Program-made: the position numbers and the translations under genes
Source: Tropicimonas sediminicola
Lineage (GTDB): Bacteria; Pseudomonadota; Alphaproteobacteria; Rhodobacterales; Rhodobacteraceae
Direction: 5' to 3'
DNA: 64,000 bases
Assembly: GCF_900188335.1 (NCBI RefSeq)
Contig: NZ_FZOY01000007.1
Coordinates: forward strand, 62,001 to 126,000
Notes under the pieces: model-generated
Database searches by the model: none
What the model saw: the letters and a program-made list of their open reading frames with translations, nothing else
Told to the model about the DNA's origin: nothing
In this document: piece after piece, positions 8,676 to 17,160 of the stretch
How the letters are laid out: every line of letters begins with the position of its first letter
Position numbering within the stretch: the first letter of the stretch is position 1

Positions 8676-9782
8676 ATGAAACCCGGACCCCGCCTGACCC
8701 CGCTCGCCGCCAGCCTGCCCGCCACCGTGCCCTTCGTCGGCCCGGAGGCGCAGGAGCGCAGCCGCGGCCGCCTCTTCGCCGCGCGGCTCGGCGCCAACGA
8801 GATGGGCTTCGGCCCCTCGCCGGCCGCCGTCACCGCGATGGCCGCCGCAGCGAGCGAAGCATGGATGTACGGCGACCCCGAGAACCACGATCTCAAGCAG
8901 GCGCTGGCCTCGGAACTGGACGTGCCGGCGGAGGCGATCGTCGTCGGCGAGGGGATCGACGCGCTCCTGGGCTACCTGGTGCGCCTGACGGTCGGCCCGG
9001 GAGACACCGTCGTCACTTCGCGCGGCGCCTACCCGACCTTCAACTACCACGTCGCGGGCTTTGGCGGCACGCTGCACGAGGTGCCCTACCGGGGGGACCA
9101 CGAGGACCCCGCCGCGCTCGTCGCCGCCGCGCGCAAGACCGACGCGAAGCTTGTCTACCTCGCCAATCCGGACAACCCGATGGGCAGCTGGCACGGCGCC
9201 GCGGCGATCTCGGAGGCCATCGAGGCGGTTCCGGACGGCTGCCTGCTGGTGCTCGATGAGGCCTATGTGGAATTCGCCCCCGAAGGCACTGCGCCGCCGC
9301 TCGACCCCACCGACCGCCGGGTGATCCGGATGCGGACCTTTTCCAAGGCCCATGGGCTGGCCGGGATGCGCGTCGGCTATGCGATCGGTCACCCGGATCT
9401 GATCGGGGCCTTCAACAAGGTGCGCAACCATTTCGGCATGTGCCGCGTGGCCCAGGCCGCCGCGCTGGCAAGCCTGCGCGACCCCGAGCACCTGGCCGAG
9501 ACCATCGACCGCGTCGAAGCCGCCCGCGTGCGGATCGGCGAGATCGCGGCCGCGAACGGGCTCGCCGCCCTGCCGTCGGCCACCAATTTCGTCGCCATAG
9601 ACTGCGGCCGAGACGGCGCATTTGCCCGCCGCGTCCTCGCCGGGCTGATCGAGCGGGACGTCTTTGTGCGAATGCCTTTCGTTGCGCCTCAGGATCGTTG
9701 CATCCGGGTCTCCTGCGGCCCCGAGGAGTCGCTCGATCTTCTTGAAAAGGCGTTGCCGGCTGCGCTGAAGGCCGCCGGCTGA
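8676..9782 (+). CDS. PLP-dependent class I/II aminotransferase, HisC-like
   Basis: 368 residues. NPDNPMGS binds the PLP ring region, LDEAYVEFAP carries the cofactor Asp, and TFSKAHGLAGMRVGYAIG contains the Schiff-base lysine; the late FVRMPF and RVSCGP segments include the substrate-carboxylate arginine. This is the histidinol-phosphate aminotransferase fold, but no his genes are adjacent, so the amino donor may be aromatic or another amino acid. I start at ATG 8676, where the protein becomes family-like; longer in-frame reading overlaps the divergent hydrolase gene. It is monocistronic or reads into the small membrane protein downstream. Confidence 0.88.
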   Translation: MKPGPRLTPLAASLPATVPFVGPEAQERSRGRLFAARLGANEMGFGPSPAAVTAMAAAASEAWMYGDPENHDLKQALASELDVPAEAIVVGEGIDALLGYLVRLTVGPGDTVVTSRGAYPTFNYHVAGFGGTLHEVPYRGDHEDPAALVAAARKTDAKLVYLANPDNPMGSWHGAAAISEAIEAVPDGCLLVLDEAYVEFAPEGTAPPLDPTDRRVIRMRTFSKAHGLAGMRVGYAIGHPDLIGAFNKVRNHFGMCRVAQAAALASLRDPEHLAETIDRVEAARVRIGEIAAANGLAALPSATNFVAIDCGRDGAFARRVLAGLIERDVFVRMPFVAPQDRCIRVSCGPEESLDLLEKALPAALKAAG

Positions 9783-9860
9783 ACCGCAATCGCGGGATTG
9801 TCACTGTCCAGCCGCGGCGTCCGCGTTAACTTGGGCGTACGCCCAGCGAGGACGGTGCGA

Positions 9861-10046
9861 ATGAAACAGCACTCTGTCGGCCGCGCGCCGGACTATACCA
9901 CTGCCGCACTGGTGACCCTCGGGGTCAACCTCTTCTGCCTGCTGACGGCGCTGCGGATGACGCTCGGCTGGTTGGCGGTGATCCTCGCGGCGCTGGCGAT
10001 CAACCACCTGATCGACCGCCTCGCCCGCCGGCGCAACGCCCGCTGA
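9861..10046 (+). CDS. Small hydrophobic protein, two predicted transmembrane segments
   Basis: 61 residues. After a short polar start come two hydrophobic stretches (TTAALVTLGVNLFCLLTAL and GWLAVILAALAINHLI), then an Arg-rich cytoplasmic tail (RLARRRNAR). The positive-inside rule puts the C-terminus in the cytoplasm. The family is unknown to me. ATG 9861 is chosen because the upstream in-frame extension is Arg/Val-rich and lacks a ribosome site. It ends 4 bases before the convergent aminotransferase gene. Confidence 0.6.
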   Translation: MKQHSVGRAPDYTTAALVTLGVNLFCLLTALRMTLGWLAVILAALAINHLIDRLARRRNAR

Positions 10047-10050
10047 GCGC

Positions 10051-11247
10051 TCAGGCCCGGGCAAGCACCGCGCTGGCCGCCTCCAGGCCCCCGGCCCCGT
10101 GCGGAATGCCGAGCGCCTTCAACCCGGCGTCCACGGTGCCAAGCGCCCCCATGACCATCTGCGCGTTCACATAGCCCATGTGACCGAGCCGGAAATGACC
10201 GTCGGCCGCCGGATCCTCTTCGGTCGCCATGCCCAGGCCGATCCCCAGCGTCACCCCGGCGTGCTGGCTTACCCAGTTGCGGAGCCGCGTGCCGTTGTCG
10301 CGACCGGCGTGAACGGTGGTGACCGCGTGGCTCCGGTGGGCGGGATCGGCCACGTTGAGCCGCAGCGGACCAGCTGCCCCCCAGGCATCGAACGCCGCCC
10401 AGACCGCGCCGGCAAGCGCCGCATGCCGCGCCCAGGCGGCCTCCATCCCCTCGTCGTGGAGCAGATCCAGCGCCGCCCGCAGACCATAGAGATGATGGGT
10501 CGGCGCGGTGCCGCAGAAATACTGGTAGAATTCCTCGGCCGCGACACGCGGCTTCCAGTCCCAGTAATGCGTCGCCAGATCGGCTTGCGCCCGCGCCTTC
10601 GCCGCCTTCTGGTTGAAGAACACGAAGGCGACCCCCGGCGGGGTCATCAGGCCCTTCTGGCTGGCCGCGACCATCACGTCGACGCCCCACTCGTCCATCC
10701 GGAACGCGTCGACCGCGAGGCTGGCGATGCAATCGACCATCAGCAGCGCCGGGTGCCCGGCCCGGTCGATCGCCGCCCGCAGCGCCGCGATGTCGTTGCG
10801 CACCGACGTCGCGGTGTCGACATGCGCGGCGAGCACCGCCCTGATCTCGTGCTTCGTGTCGGCCCTCAGCGCGGCCTCAACGACCTCCGGATCGATCGGC
10901 GAGCTGCGCCCGAAATCACGGCGCTCCACCTGCACCCCGAGCCGCTCGGCCACCGTGGCCCAGCCGTGGGTGAAGATCCCGGTGGCCAGCGCCAGCGCCT
11001 TGTCCCCGCGGCTCAGCACGTTGCTGAGGGCGGCCTCCCAGGCACCGTGGCCATTGCAGATGTAGACCGCGACATCGCCCTCGGTCTGGGCCACGCGCTT
11101 CAGGTCCGGCAGGATCGTGTCGACGATCTCGTGCAGCTCTCCGGTGTAGATGTTGGGCGCGGGGCGGTGCATCGCCCGCAGCACTTCGTCAGGCATGACC
11201 GAAGGGCCGGGAATAGCAAGGTAATGGCTGCCGCGCGAAAGACTCAT
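10051..11247 (-). CDS. Class V aminotransferase, serine-glyoxylate / alanine-glyoxylate type
   Basis: 398 residues, the usual length for SgaA-like enzymes. The N-terminus IPGPSVMPDEVLRAM, the CNGHGAWEAAL PLP loop, MVDCIASLAV with the cofactor Asp, and AASQKGLMTPPG with the Schiff-base lysine are characteristic. The group transfers the amino group of serine or alanine to glyoxylate (photorespiration-like, serine-cycle or purine/ureide metabolism). No serine-cycle partners are visible nearby, so the pathway is open. The start is at ATG 11247, with a GGAG upstream, where homology begins. Confidence 0.88.
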   Translation of the reverse strand: MSLSRGSHYLAIPGPSVMPDEVLRAMHRPAPNIYTGELHEIVDTILPDLKRVAQTEGDVAVYICNGHGAWEAALSNVLSRGDKALALATGIFTHGWATVAERLGVQVERRDFGRSSPIDPEVVEAALRADTKHEIRAVLAAHVDTATSVRNDIAALRAAIDRAGHPALLMVDCIASLAVDAFRMDEWGVDVMVAASQKGLMTPPGVAFVFFNQKAAKARAQADLATHYWDWKPRVAAEEFYQYFCGTAPTHHLYGLRAALDLLHDEGMEAAWARHAALAGAVWAAFDAWGAAGPLRLNVADPAHRSHAVTTVHAGRDNGTRLRNWVSQHAGVTLGIGLGMATEEDPAADGHFRLGHMGYVNAQMVMGALGTVDAGLKALGIPHGAGGLEAASAVLARA

Positions 11248-11406
11248 ACCGAAGGACTCCAGGAAATTCCGACGCCCGGTGCTAGGACGGCCGCCGCCCG
11301 GGGTCAATCCACCCCGACCCCGCCTGACTTGCCCCGCAGGCCCTTTCGCGTTAAGTCCCCGCGACGCCGCATGTATCGGTGCACGGGCCGGGGATCTGCC
11401 AGTCAA

Positions 11407-12102
11407 ATGTTCAAGCGCATCGAGACCTGGTTTGCGAACCTCGAACGCCGGCTCAGAAAATCGATCGGCCACGACATCACGATACCGGAGAAGCGCCGCC
11501 TCGCCTGGTGGCACTTCCAACTGTTCGACCACGCCTTCCTGCGCGTGCCCTGGACCAATTTCGACAAGGTCGCCGAGGGGGTCTACCGCTCCAACCAGCC
11601 CGGGCCGGCGCGGGTGCTGAAGTACAAGGAAATGGGCATCCGCTCGATCCTCAACCTCCGCGGCGAGGATGGACGGAGCCCGTGGCTGTTCGAGAAGGAA
11701 GCCTGTGACGAACTCGGCATCGAGCTGCGCACCGCCAAGATCTATGCCCGCAAGCCGGCCAAGCGGAAGGAAATCGTCCATCTGATCGACACCATGCGGG
11801 AGATGGAGAAGCCCTTCGTGATGCACTGCAAGTCCGGCGCGGACCGCGCGGGACTCGCTGCGGTGCTCTACAAGGCGATCATCGAGGGCGCTCCGCTCGA
11901 TGAGGCGCGCAAGCATCTGTCGCTGAAATATGTCCACACGGACTGGACCGAGACCGGTATCGTGGACCACATCATTGACATGTACGAAGAGCGCAACGCC
12001 CAGGACCCGATCGACATGGAGACCTGGTTCCGGACCGAATACGACCACAAGGAGGCCGCGGCCAGCTTCGCCGACAAGCGGGCCGGACGGCGGAAGCGAT
12101 GA
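11407..12102 (+). CDS. Dual-specificity / tyrosine phosphatase-like protein
   Basis: 231 residues, no signal peptide. VYRSNQPGPARV and RSILNLRGE in the first half and the active-site P-loop HCKSGADRAG (CX5R) define a cysteine phosphatase of the DSP/PTP-like group. The general-acid region is less obvious. The N-terminal 50 residues are basic and aromatic (KSIGHDITIPEKRRLAWWHF) and may contact a membrane or lipid head group. Its stop overlaps the start of the ABC exporter by 4 bases, so the two are translationally coupled. A role in dephosphorylating a lipid or glycan intermediate that the exporter moves is an attractive inference, not shown by sequence. Confidence 0.85.
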   Translation: MFKRIETWFANLERRLRKSIGHDITIPEKRRLAWWHFQLFDHAFLRVPWTNFDKVAEGVYRSNQPGPARVLKYKEMGIRSILNLRGEDGRSPWLFEKEACDELGIELRTAKIYARKPAKRKEIVHLIDTMREMEKPFVMHCKSGADRAGLAAVLYKAIIEGAPLDEARKHLSLKYVHTDWTETGIVDHIIDMYEERNAQDPIDMETWFRTEYDHKEAAASFADKRAGRRKR

Positions 12103-13904
12103 CCAAGTACCTGACGGACGAGAACGTCGACGATCTCGGCTGGCGCGAACAGGGCAAACTGTTCGGCTGGCTGTGGCGCGACTACATGCGCAAGCATCTC
12201 GTTGTCGTGGTCATCGCCGGCATCCTGATGTCGATCGAGGGCGGGATGCTGGGCGTGCTCAGCTACATGATGAAGCCGATGTTCGACGAGATCTTCGTCG
12301 GCGGCAATGCCGATGCCATGGTCTGGGTCGGCGCGACGATCATGATGATCTTCATCGTCCGGGCCATCGCAAACGTAGCCCAGAGGGTGCTGATCACCCG
12401 CGCCTCCTCGAAGATCGTGTTCGAACTCCAGACGCGGCTGCTCCAGCACGTCATGAAGCTCGACACGCTGTTCCACCAGGCCAACCCGCCCGGCGCCCTG
12501 ATGGAGCGGATCCGTGGCGATACCGGCTCGATCAAGAACGTGGCCAACGTCATCATCACCGGTGTCGGCCGGGACGTGATGTCCCTGGTCTCGCTGATGG
12601 TGGTGGTGCTCTACATCGACTGGCGCTGGACGCTGATCGCGCTGATCGGCGCACCCCTGCTGGTGTTGCCCTCGCTGCTGGTGCAGCGCTTCGTGCGCCA
12701 GATGGCCCTGAGGAACCGGATCAATGCCGGCAAGATGGTCACCCGGCTCGACGAGATCTTCCACGGCATCACGCCGATCAAGCTGAATGCGCTCGAAGCC
12801 TACCAGGCCGGACGCTTCCGGGACCTCGCCGACGAGCAGATCGAGACCGAAACCCGCGCTACCTTCGGCAAGGCACTGATCCCCGCGATGATCGACATCA
12901 TGAGCGGCATCGGCTTCCTGGCCGTGCTGCTCTACGGCGGCGGCGAGATCATCTCCGGCGAGAAAACGCTGGGTGAGTTCATGAGCTTCTTCGCCGCGAT
13001 GGCGCTGACCTTCGAGCCACTGCGGCGGCTTGGCGGGGTGAGCGGCGTCTGGCAGGCCACGGCGGTCAGCCTGCATCGCCTGAAAACGCTGTTCGAGACC
13101 CGCCCGCAACTGGTCAACGCGATCAACCCGGTGCGCCTGCCGGAGGCGCAGGGCGACATCTGCCTCGACGGCGTTTCGCTCGCCTACGGCGACCTGCCGG
13201 TGCTGCGGAGCACCAGCTTCGTCGCCAAGGCGGGGCAGACCACGGCGCTGGTCGGCCTGTCGGGGGCCGGCAAGTCCACCGTCTTCAACGTGCTGACCCG
13301 CCTCGTGGAGATCGACGACGGCTCCGTCACCATGAGAGGCACCGACATCCGCAAGTTCGACATCGCCGACCTCCGGGGTCAGTATTCGATGGTCACGCAG
13401 GATGCGCTGCTGTTCGATGAATCGGTGCGCGAGAACATCCTTCTTGGCCGGACCGACGTGTCGGACGAGCGCCTGCGCGAAGTGATGGACGCCGCGCATA
13501 TCTCCGACTTCATCGACGCACTGCCGGCCGGGCTCGACACCCCCGCCGGTCCACGCGGCTCCTCGCTCTCCGGCGGCCAGAGACAGCGCGTCGCCATCGC
13601 CCGCGCGCTGCTGCGGGACACGCCGATCCTGCTGCTGGACGAGGCCACCTCGGCGCTCGACGCGCAATCCGAAGCCATCGTGCAGGCCGCACTTGAACGC
13701 CTCTCGGAGGGCCGCACCACGCTGGTCATCGCCCACCGCCTCTCGACGGTCCGCAATGCCCACAAGATCGTGGTGATGGACGCTGGCCGGGTTGTCGAGG
13801 AGGGATCGCACGACGACCTGCTCGCCCGCGACGGCGCCTATGCGGAGCTCTACCGCCTGCAATTCAACGAGCGCGGCGAGGACGAGGCGGAGCCGGCCGC
13901 CTGA
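12099..13904 (+). CDS. ABC exporter, fused permease and ATPase (MsbA-like)
   Basis: 601 residues. Residues about 1-320 form six transmembrane helices of the type-IV exporter fold; the remainder is the nucleotide-binding domain with Walker A GLSGAGKST, Q-loop VTQDALLF, signature LSGGQRQRVAIARALL and Walker B ILLLDEATSALD. It works as a homodimer in the inner membrane and probably flips a lipid, lipid-linked glycan or hydrophobic compound. It starts inside the last codons of the phosphatase gene (ATGA overlap), and ygfZ follows 83 bases later. The substrate is unknown. Confidence 0.92.
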   Translation: MTKYLTDENVDDLGWREQGKLFGWLWRDYMRKHLVVVVIAGILMSIEGGMLGVLSYMMKPMFDEIFVGGNADAMVWVGATIMMIFIVRAIANVAQRVLITRASSKIVFELQTRLLQHVMKLDTLFHQANPPGALMERIRGDTGSIKNVANVIITGVGRDVMSLVSLMVVVLYIDWRWTLIALIGAPLLVLPSLLVQRFVRQMALRNRINAGKMVTRLDEIFHGITPIKLNALEAYQAGRFRDLADEQIETETRATFGKALIPAMIDIMSGIGFLAVLLYGGGEIISGEKTLGEFMSFFAAMALTFEPLRRLGGVSGVWQATAVSLHRLKTLFETRPQLVNAINPVRLPEAQGDICLDGVSLAYGDLPVLRSTSFVAKAGQTTALVGLSGAGKSTVFNVLTRLVEIDDGSVTMRGTDIRKFDIADLRGQYSMVTQDALLFDESVRENILLGRTDVSDERLREVMDAAHISDFIDALPAGLDTPAGPRGSSLSGGQRQRVAIARALLRDTPILLLDEATSALDAQSEAIVQAALERLSEGRTTLVIAHRLSTVRNAHKIVVMDAGRVVEEGSHDDLLARDGAYAELYRLQFNERGEDEAEPAA

Positions 13905-13987
13905 TCCTTCGGCGCGTGCACGGTCGGGGCTGTCGAGCGCGCCTGCCTTCTCCTATATGAGAGGGACGCGCGAGAAGGAGCTGACAG

Positions 13988-14743
13988 ATGGCGGGTGAAC
14001 GCACCGAAGGCCGGAAGGTCTTTGCAATTGGCGGAAAAGACCGGGAGCATTTCCTGCAAGGGCTTGTGACCAATGACATTTCCCGCCTTTGCCAAGGCAT
14101 GGTCTATGCCGCCCTGCTGTCGCCCCAGGGCAAGTACCTCGCCGATTTCTTTCTGGTTCCGGACGGCGAGCGCATCCTGCTCGACGTCGCCGAACCGCTC
14201 GCCGCAGACCTGTTCAAACGCCTGTCCATGTACCGTCTGCGCGCCGAGGTGACGATCGAGCCGGTGGAGATCAACGTGCTACGCGGCCTCGGCCCTGCCC
14301 GGGACGGCGCCCACCCGGACCCGCGTCACGAGACGCTCGGCTGGCGCTGCTACACCGGCGACGCCGGAGCGCCGCCCGAGATCGACTGGGACGCGATCCG
14401 CGTCGCCGCCTGCATTCCCGAAACCGGTATCGAGTTGCTGCCGAACGACAGCTACGTCCTCGAAAGCGGCTTCGAGCGTCTGCACGGCGTCGATTTCCGG
14501 AAGGGGTGCTATGTCGGGCAGGAAGTCACGGCCCGGATGAAGCACAAGACCGAACTGCGCAAGGGGCTGGTGACCGTGCGCGTCGAGGGCGAGGCCCCGG
14601 TCGGCACCGAGATCACCCAGGACGACCGACCGGCCGGCCGCCTCTTCACCCAGTCAGGCGGCCGCGGAATCGCCTACCTGCGGTTCGACCGGGCGGAGGG
14701 CCCGATGCGCGCGGGCAAGGCAATCGTCACATGGGAGAGCTAG
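13988..14743 (+). CDS. ygfZ: YgfZ/GcvT-like folate-binding protein (Fe-S cluster repair/assembly)
   Basis: 251 residues. GRKVFAIGGKDREHFLQG is the folate-binding-like N-terminus, and DFRKGCYVGQEVTARMKH contains the diagnostic K-G-C-Y-x-G-Q-E signature of YgfZ/CAF17 proteins, which help to maintain radical-SAM Fe-S enzymes such as MiaB. AAGGAG stands just before the ATG at 13988. Its last 13 bases overlap the start of the fructosamine-kinase-like gene, giving a coupled pair. The length is near that of other alphaproteobacterial homologues and shorter than the E. coli protein. Confidence 0.93.
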   Translation: MAGERTEGRKVFAIGGKDREHFLQGLVTNDISRLCQGMVYAALLSPQGKYLADFFLVPDGERILLDVAEPLAADLFKRLSMYRLRAEVTIEPVEINVLRGLGPARDGAHPDPRHETLGWRCYTGDAGAPPEIDWDAIRVAACIPETGIELLPNDSYVLESGFERLHGVDFRKGCYVGQEVTARMKHKTELRKGLVTVRVEGEAPVGTEITQDDRPAGRLFTQSGGRGIAYLRFDRAEGPMRAGKAIVTWES

Positions 14744-15546
14744 CGCAGCTTCGACAGGCGGCGGCAGAGACTTTCGGCTCCCCCCCGGACAGCATCCATC
14801 CGGTCCACGGCGGAGACCTCTCCGAGGTGTTTCGGCTGCACTGGCCGGACGGGACCGAGGTGATCGCCAAGCATGGCCCTCTCGTGCAGCGGGAAGCCCG
14901 CATGCTGAACGCAATCCGGACCACTGGCGCCCCGGCGCCGGACGTTCTTGGCATAACCGACGGAATAATGTTCCTCGAAGCCGTCCCGACCGCGCCCGCG
15001 TCAGCAGCCGCATGGCGTGCTCTCGGGCTGGGGCTCCGCCGGCTGCATGACCACACGGCGGACTCCTACGGCTGGCCGGAGGACTACGCTTTCGGCGCGG
15101 TCGAGATTGCCAACCAGCCGATGTCGGACTGGCCGGCATTCTGGGCGGAGCGGCGGTTGCTTCCCACGTCCCGCGCTCTGCCTGCCGACATGGTCAGGCG
15201 GGTCGAGGCGCTGTGCCACCGCCTCCCGGATCTGCTGCCAGACCACCCTGCTCCGTCTCTCCTGCACGGCGACCTCTGGTCGGGAAACGTGCTGTTCAGC
15301 CCCGGCAATCGGGCCTGGCTCATCGATCCGGCGAGTTACCACGGCGACGCGGAGGTCGACCTTGCCATGCTGCACCTGTTCGGGCGCCCCGGGTCCGGCT
15401 TTACCGACGCCTATGGCGCGCTGACACCGGGTGCCGAGCAACGTCGCCCGATCTATCAACTCTGGCCAGCGCTGGTGCACATGCGCCTGTTCGGCGGTAG
15501 CTACCGGGGGATGGTCGAGGGCTTCCTGAACGCGCTCCGCGCTTGA
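14731..15546 (+). CDS. Fructosamine-3-kinase-like (FN3K family) kinase
   Basis: 271 residues. HGGDLSEVFRLHWPDG is the N-lobe, VIAKHGP carries the ATP-binding Lys, LLHGDLWSGNVLF is the catalytic loop with Asp and Asn, and IDPASYHGDAEVDLAM replaces the DFG-type metal site. The family phosphorylates ketoamine adducts on proteins so that they fall off (deglycation). The gene begins 13 bases before the ygfZ stop, in another frame, so it is translated from within that gene. The pairing suggests protein-repair functions side by side, which is inference. A hairpin follows, but its T-run belongs to the opposite strand. Confidence 0.85.
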   Translation: MGELAQLRQAAAETFGSPPDSIHPVHGGDLSEVFRLHWPDGTEVIAKHGPLVQREARMLNAIRTTGAPAPDVLGITDGIMFLEAVPTAPASAAAWRALGLGLRRLHDHTADSYGWPEDYAFGAVEIANQPMSDWPAFWAERRLLPTSRALPADMVRRVEALCHRLPDLLPDHPAPSLLHGDLWSGNVLFSPGNRAWLIDPASYHGDAEVDLAMLHLFGRPGSGFTDAYGALTPGAEQRRPIYQLWPALVHMRLFGGSYRGMVEGFLNALRA

Positions 15547-15560
15547 AACCGCCGGAAACG

Positions 15561-15585
15561 AAAAACGGGCCCACGATTGGGCCCG
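15561..15585 (-). terminator. Rho-independent terminator of efp
   Basis: Perfect 9-bp stem ACGGGCCCA/TGGGCCCGT with a 4-base loop (15565-15585). Read on the minus strand, it is followed by TTTT, 28 bases after the efp stop. It may also slow transcription coming from the convergent kinase gene. Confidence 0.8.
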
Positions 15586-15612
15586 TCCCTGTCCGATGCG
15601 CAAGAGCGAAGC

Positions 15613-16176
15613 TCAGGCGCGTTCGGCGTATTCCATGGTTTCGGTGTTGACGACGATGTCCTCGTCCTGCCCGACGAAGGGCGGAACCATGACCTTCACG
15701 CCGTTGTCGAGCAGCGCAGGCTTGAAAGAGTTCGCAGCCGTCTGGCCTTTCACGACAGGCTCGGTCTCCACGATCTTGCAAACGACCTTCTGCGGCAGCG
15801 TCGCGTTCAACGCCTCGCTCTCGTAATACTCGATCTGGATCGTCATCCCGTCCTGCAGGAACGGACGGCGATCGCCGAGGATCTCGGCCGGCAGCTCGAT
15901 CTGCTCGAACGTCTCGTTGTCCATGAAGACCAGCATGCCGTCGCTCTCGTAGAGGAACTGCTGATCCTTCTGCTCCAGACGCACCCTCTCAACCTTGTCG
16001 GCGCTCCGGAAACGCTCGTTCAGCTTGGAGCCGTTGCGGAGGTTGCGCAGTTCGACCTGCGCAAAGGCGCCGCCCTTGCCGGGCTTCACATGGTCCACCT
16101 TGACCGCAGCCCAGAGGCCGCCATTGTGCTCCAGGACGTTTCCCGGACGGATTTCGTTTCCGTTTATTTTAGGCAT
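15613..16176 (-). CDS. efp: Translation elongation factor P
   Basis: 187 residues, the standard EF-P length with three OB-like domains. [16 protein letters not shown] contains Lys34, the position that EpmA modifies with beta-lysine in some bacteria; no epmA or epmB is in the window. Domain III ends in the usual [18 protein letters not shown] relieves ribosome stalling at polyproline stretches; one PPP is present early in the LolC protein of this window. The start at 16176 gives the canonical [12 protein letters not shown]. Monocistronic, with its own terminator. Confidence 0.97.
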   Translation of the reverse strand: MPKINGNEIRPGNVLEHNGGLWAAVKVDHVKPGKGGAFAQVELRNLRNGSKLNERFRSADKVERVRLEQKDQQFLYESDGMLVFMDNETFEQIELPAEILGDRRPFLQDGMTIQIEYYESEALNATLPQKVVCKIVETEPVVKGQTAANSFKPALLDNGVKVMVPPFVGQDEDIVVNTETMEYAERA

Positions 16177-16391
16177 GAAGTGACCCTAGAGGCGCTTGAA
16201 CCAGAATGTCCGGTGTCTATATCTTGGTCTCTGGCCGCTGGCAAGCAGACCAGATATGGCGAGTGCACTGTTTGAGCTATGCAGTTTCCGCATAGGAGCC
16301 ATTCCGAAACGGAAATACCGAATCGCCGCAAAAACGTCATATTCGGCCCCACGCCGAAAAGACAAGAGCAAGAATAACAAAGGACGACGAG

Positions 16392-16712
16392 ATGACTGAT
16401 TTCGTTGACGGCACGGCTTTCAACTATGAGCAAGGCCAGAGAGCTCGCAAGCTCTTTGCCGCCGTTGTTCTGGCCGCGCTGGATGATGCCATTGCCGACG
16501 ACAAGAAGTATGGCAATGGTCCCGAACAGATTGCCCGCTGGGCTCGTTCACGCGATGGACGCGAAGTGCTGAGCTGTGCCGGGATCGACCCGAACGAGCG
16601 TGTCGTGTCGGGCCTGATGCAGTTCGTTTCGAACGGTGTCCGGACCTCCGTCGCGCTGTCGCGCGAGGAAAGCGAGCGGCGTCAGGCTGCCGAACAGGCA
16701 GAGGCCGCTTGA
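16392..16712 (+). CDS. Conserved small protein of unknown function
   Basis: 106 residues, cytosolic, largely helical. The order is an acidic start, FNYEQGQRARKLFAAVVLAALDDAIADDKK as two helices, a middle RWARSRDGREVLSCAGID, and an Ala/Glu-rich tail. It may belong to an alphaproteobacterial DUF6280-type group, but that is from memory only. The ATG at 16392 follows AAAGGACGACGAG. The gene is followed by a very strong terminator and preceded by a 215-base leader shared with divergent efp, so it is an independent, probably well-expressed unit. Confidence 0.75.
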   Translation: MTDFVDGTAFNYEQGQRARKLFAAVVLAALDDAIADDKKYGNGPEQIARWARSRDGREVLSCAGIDPNERVVSGLMQFVSNGVRTSVALSREESERRQAAEQAEAA

Positions 16713-16754
16713 GGATCGGAAACCCGATCCTTCGCTGAAGGTTCAATCTGGAAC

Positions 16755-16795
16755 AGAGACAGGGTGCGCGGCAACGGCGCACCCTGTCTCTTTTT
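16755..16795 (+). terminator. Strong Rho-independent terminator
   Basis: A perfect 15-bp stem (16755-16769 with 16777-16791), a 7-base loop and a run of T to 16795. It lies 42 bases after the stop of the small gene at 16392. Confidence 0.92.
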
Positions 16796-17160
16796 GCCCT
16801 GTGCGTTTGAAGCAGCTCGCAACTGGCTCGAGGTTGCGCCTTGCCGCCGATCTTTTCGTCGCGTCGTCAGGCGCGCGCCCGGCGCGAAACCTTCACGAAC
16901 TTCGCGTCCCGCACAGCGCTTCAAAGTTTCCTGCTAGCGATGGTGGCTGGGATCGAGCCGGTTCACGGCCTTGGCTCGAGCAAATCGGCGCGCAGGCCCG
17001 CTACCGATGGGCGCGTCCCTTTCGGCCGCGTCCGGCTCTACAAACACACCTCTCCCAAAGACATACCCGCAGGATTGCCACGCATTTCGCGATGCCACCA
17101 ATGGCTCACGTCCAAGAACAAATGGCCACGCTTACTGGGGGCGGGACGTTTCTCGCCCGA
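16796..17160. other. 365-base gap without a recognisable gene
   Basis: Lies between the strong terminator and the stop of the convergent acidic-protein gene. Open frames here are short and Arg/Ser-rich, as expected by chance in GC-rich DNA. A weak dyad GGGCG/CGCCC (about 17139-17158) lies just after the minus-strand gene. I see no tRNA or other RNA. Confidence 0.5.

Noticed and set aside
10099-11400. Long upstream extension of the phosphatase frame
   Set aside because: The extension lies antisense to the serine-glyoxylate-type aminotransferase; the phosphatase starts at 11407.
16177-16391. A riboswitch in the efp divergent leader
   Set aside because: No conserved aptamer pattern seen; the inverted motifs here are short and imperfect.
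16900-17000. Possible tRNA-like segment in the gap before the acidic protein
   Set aside because: A few T-loop-like bases (GGTTCAC) but no acceptor or anticodon stem pairing.
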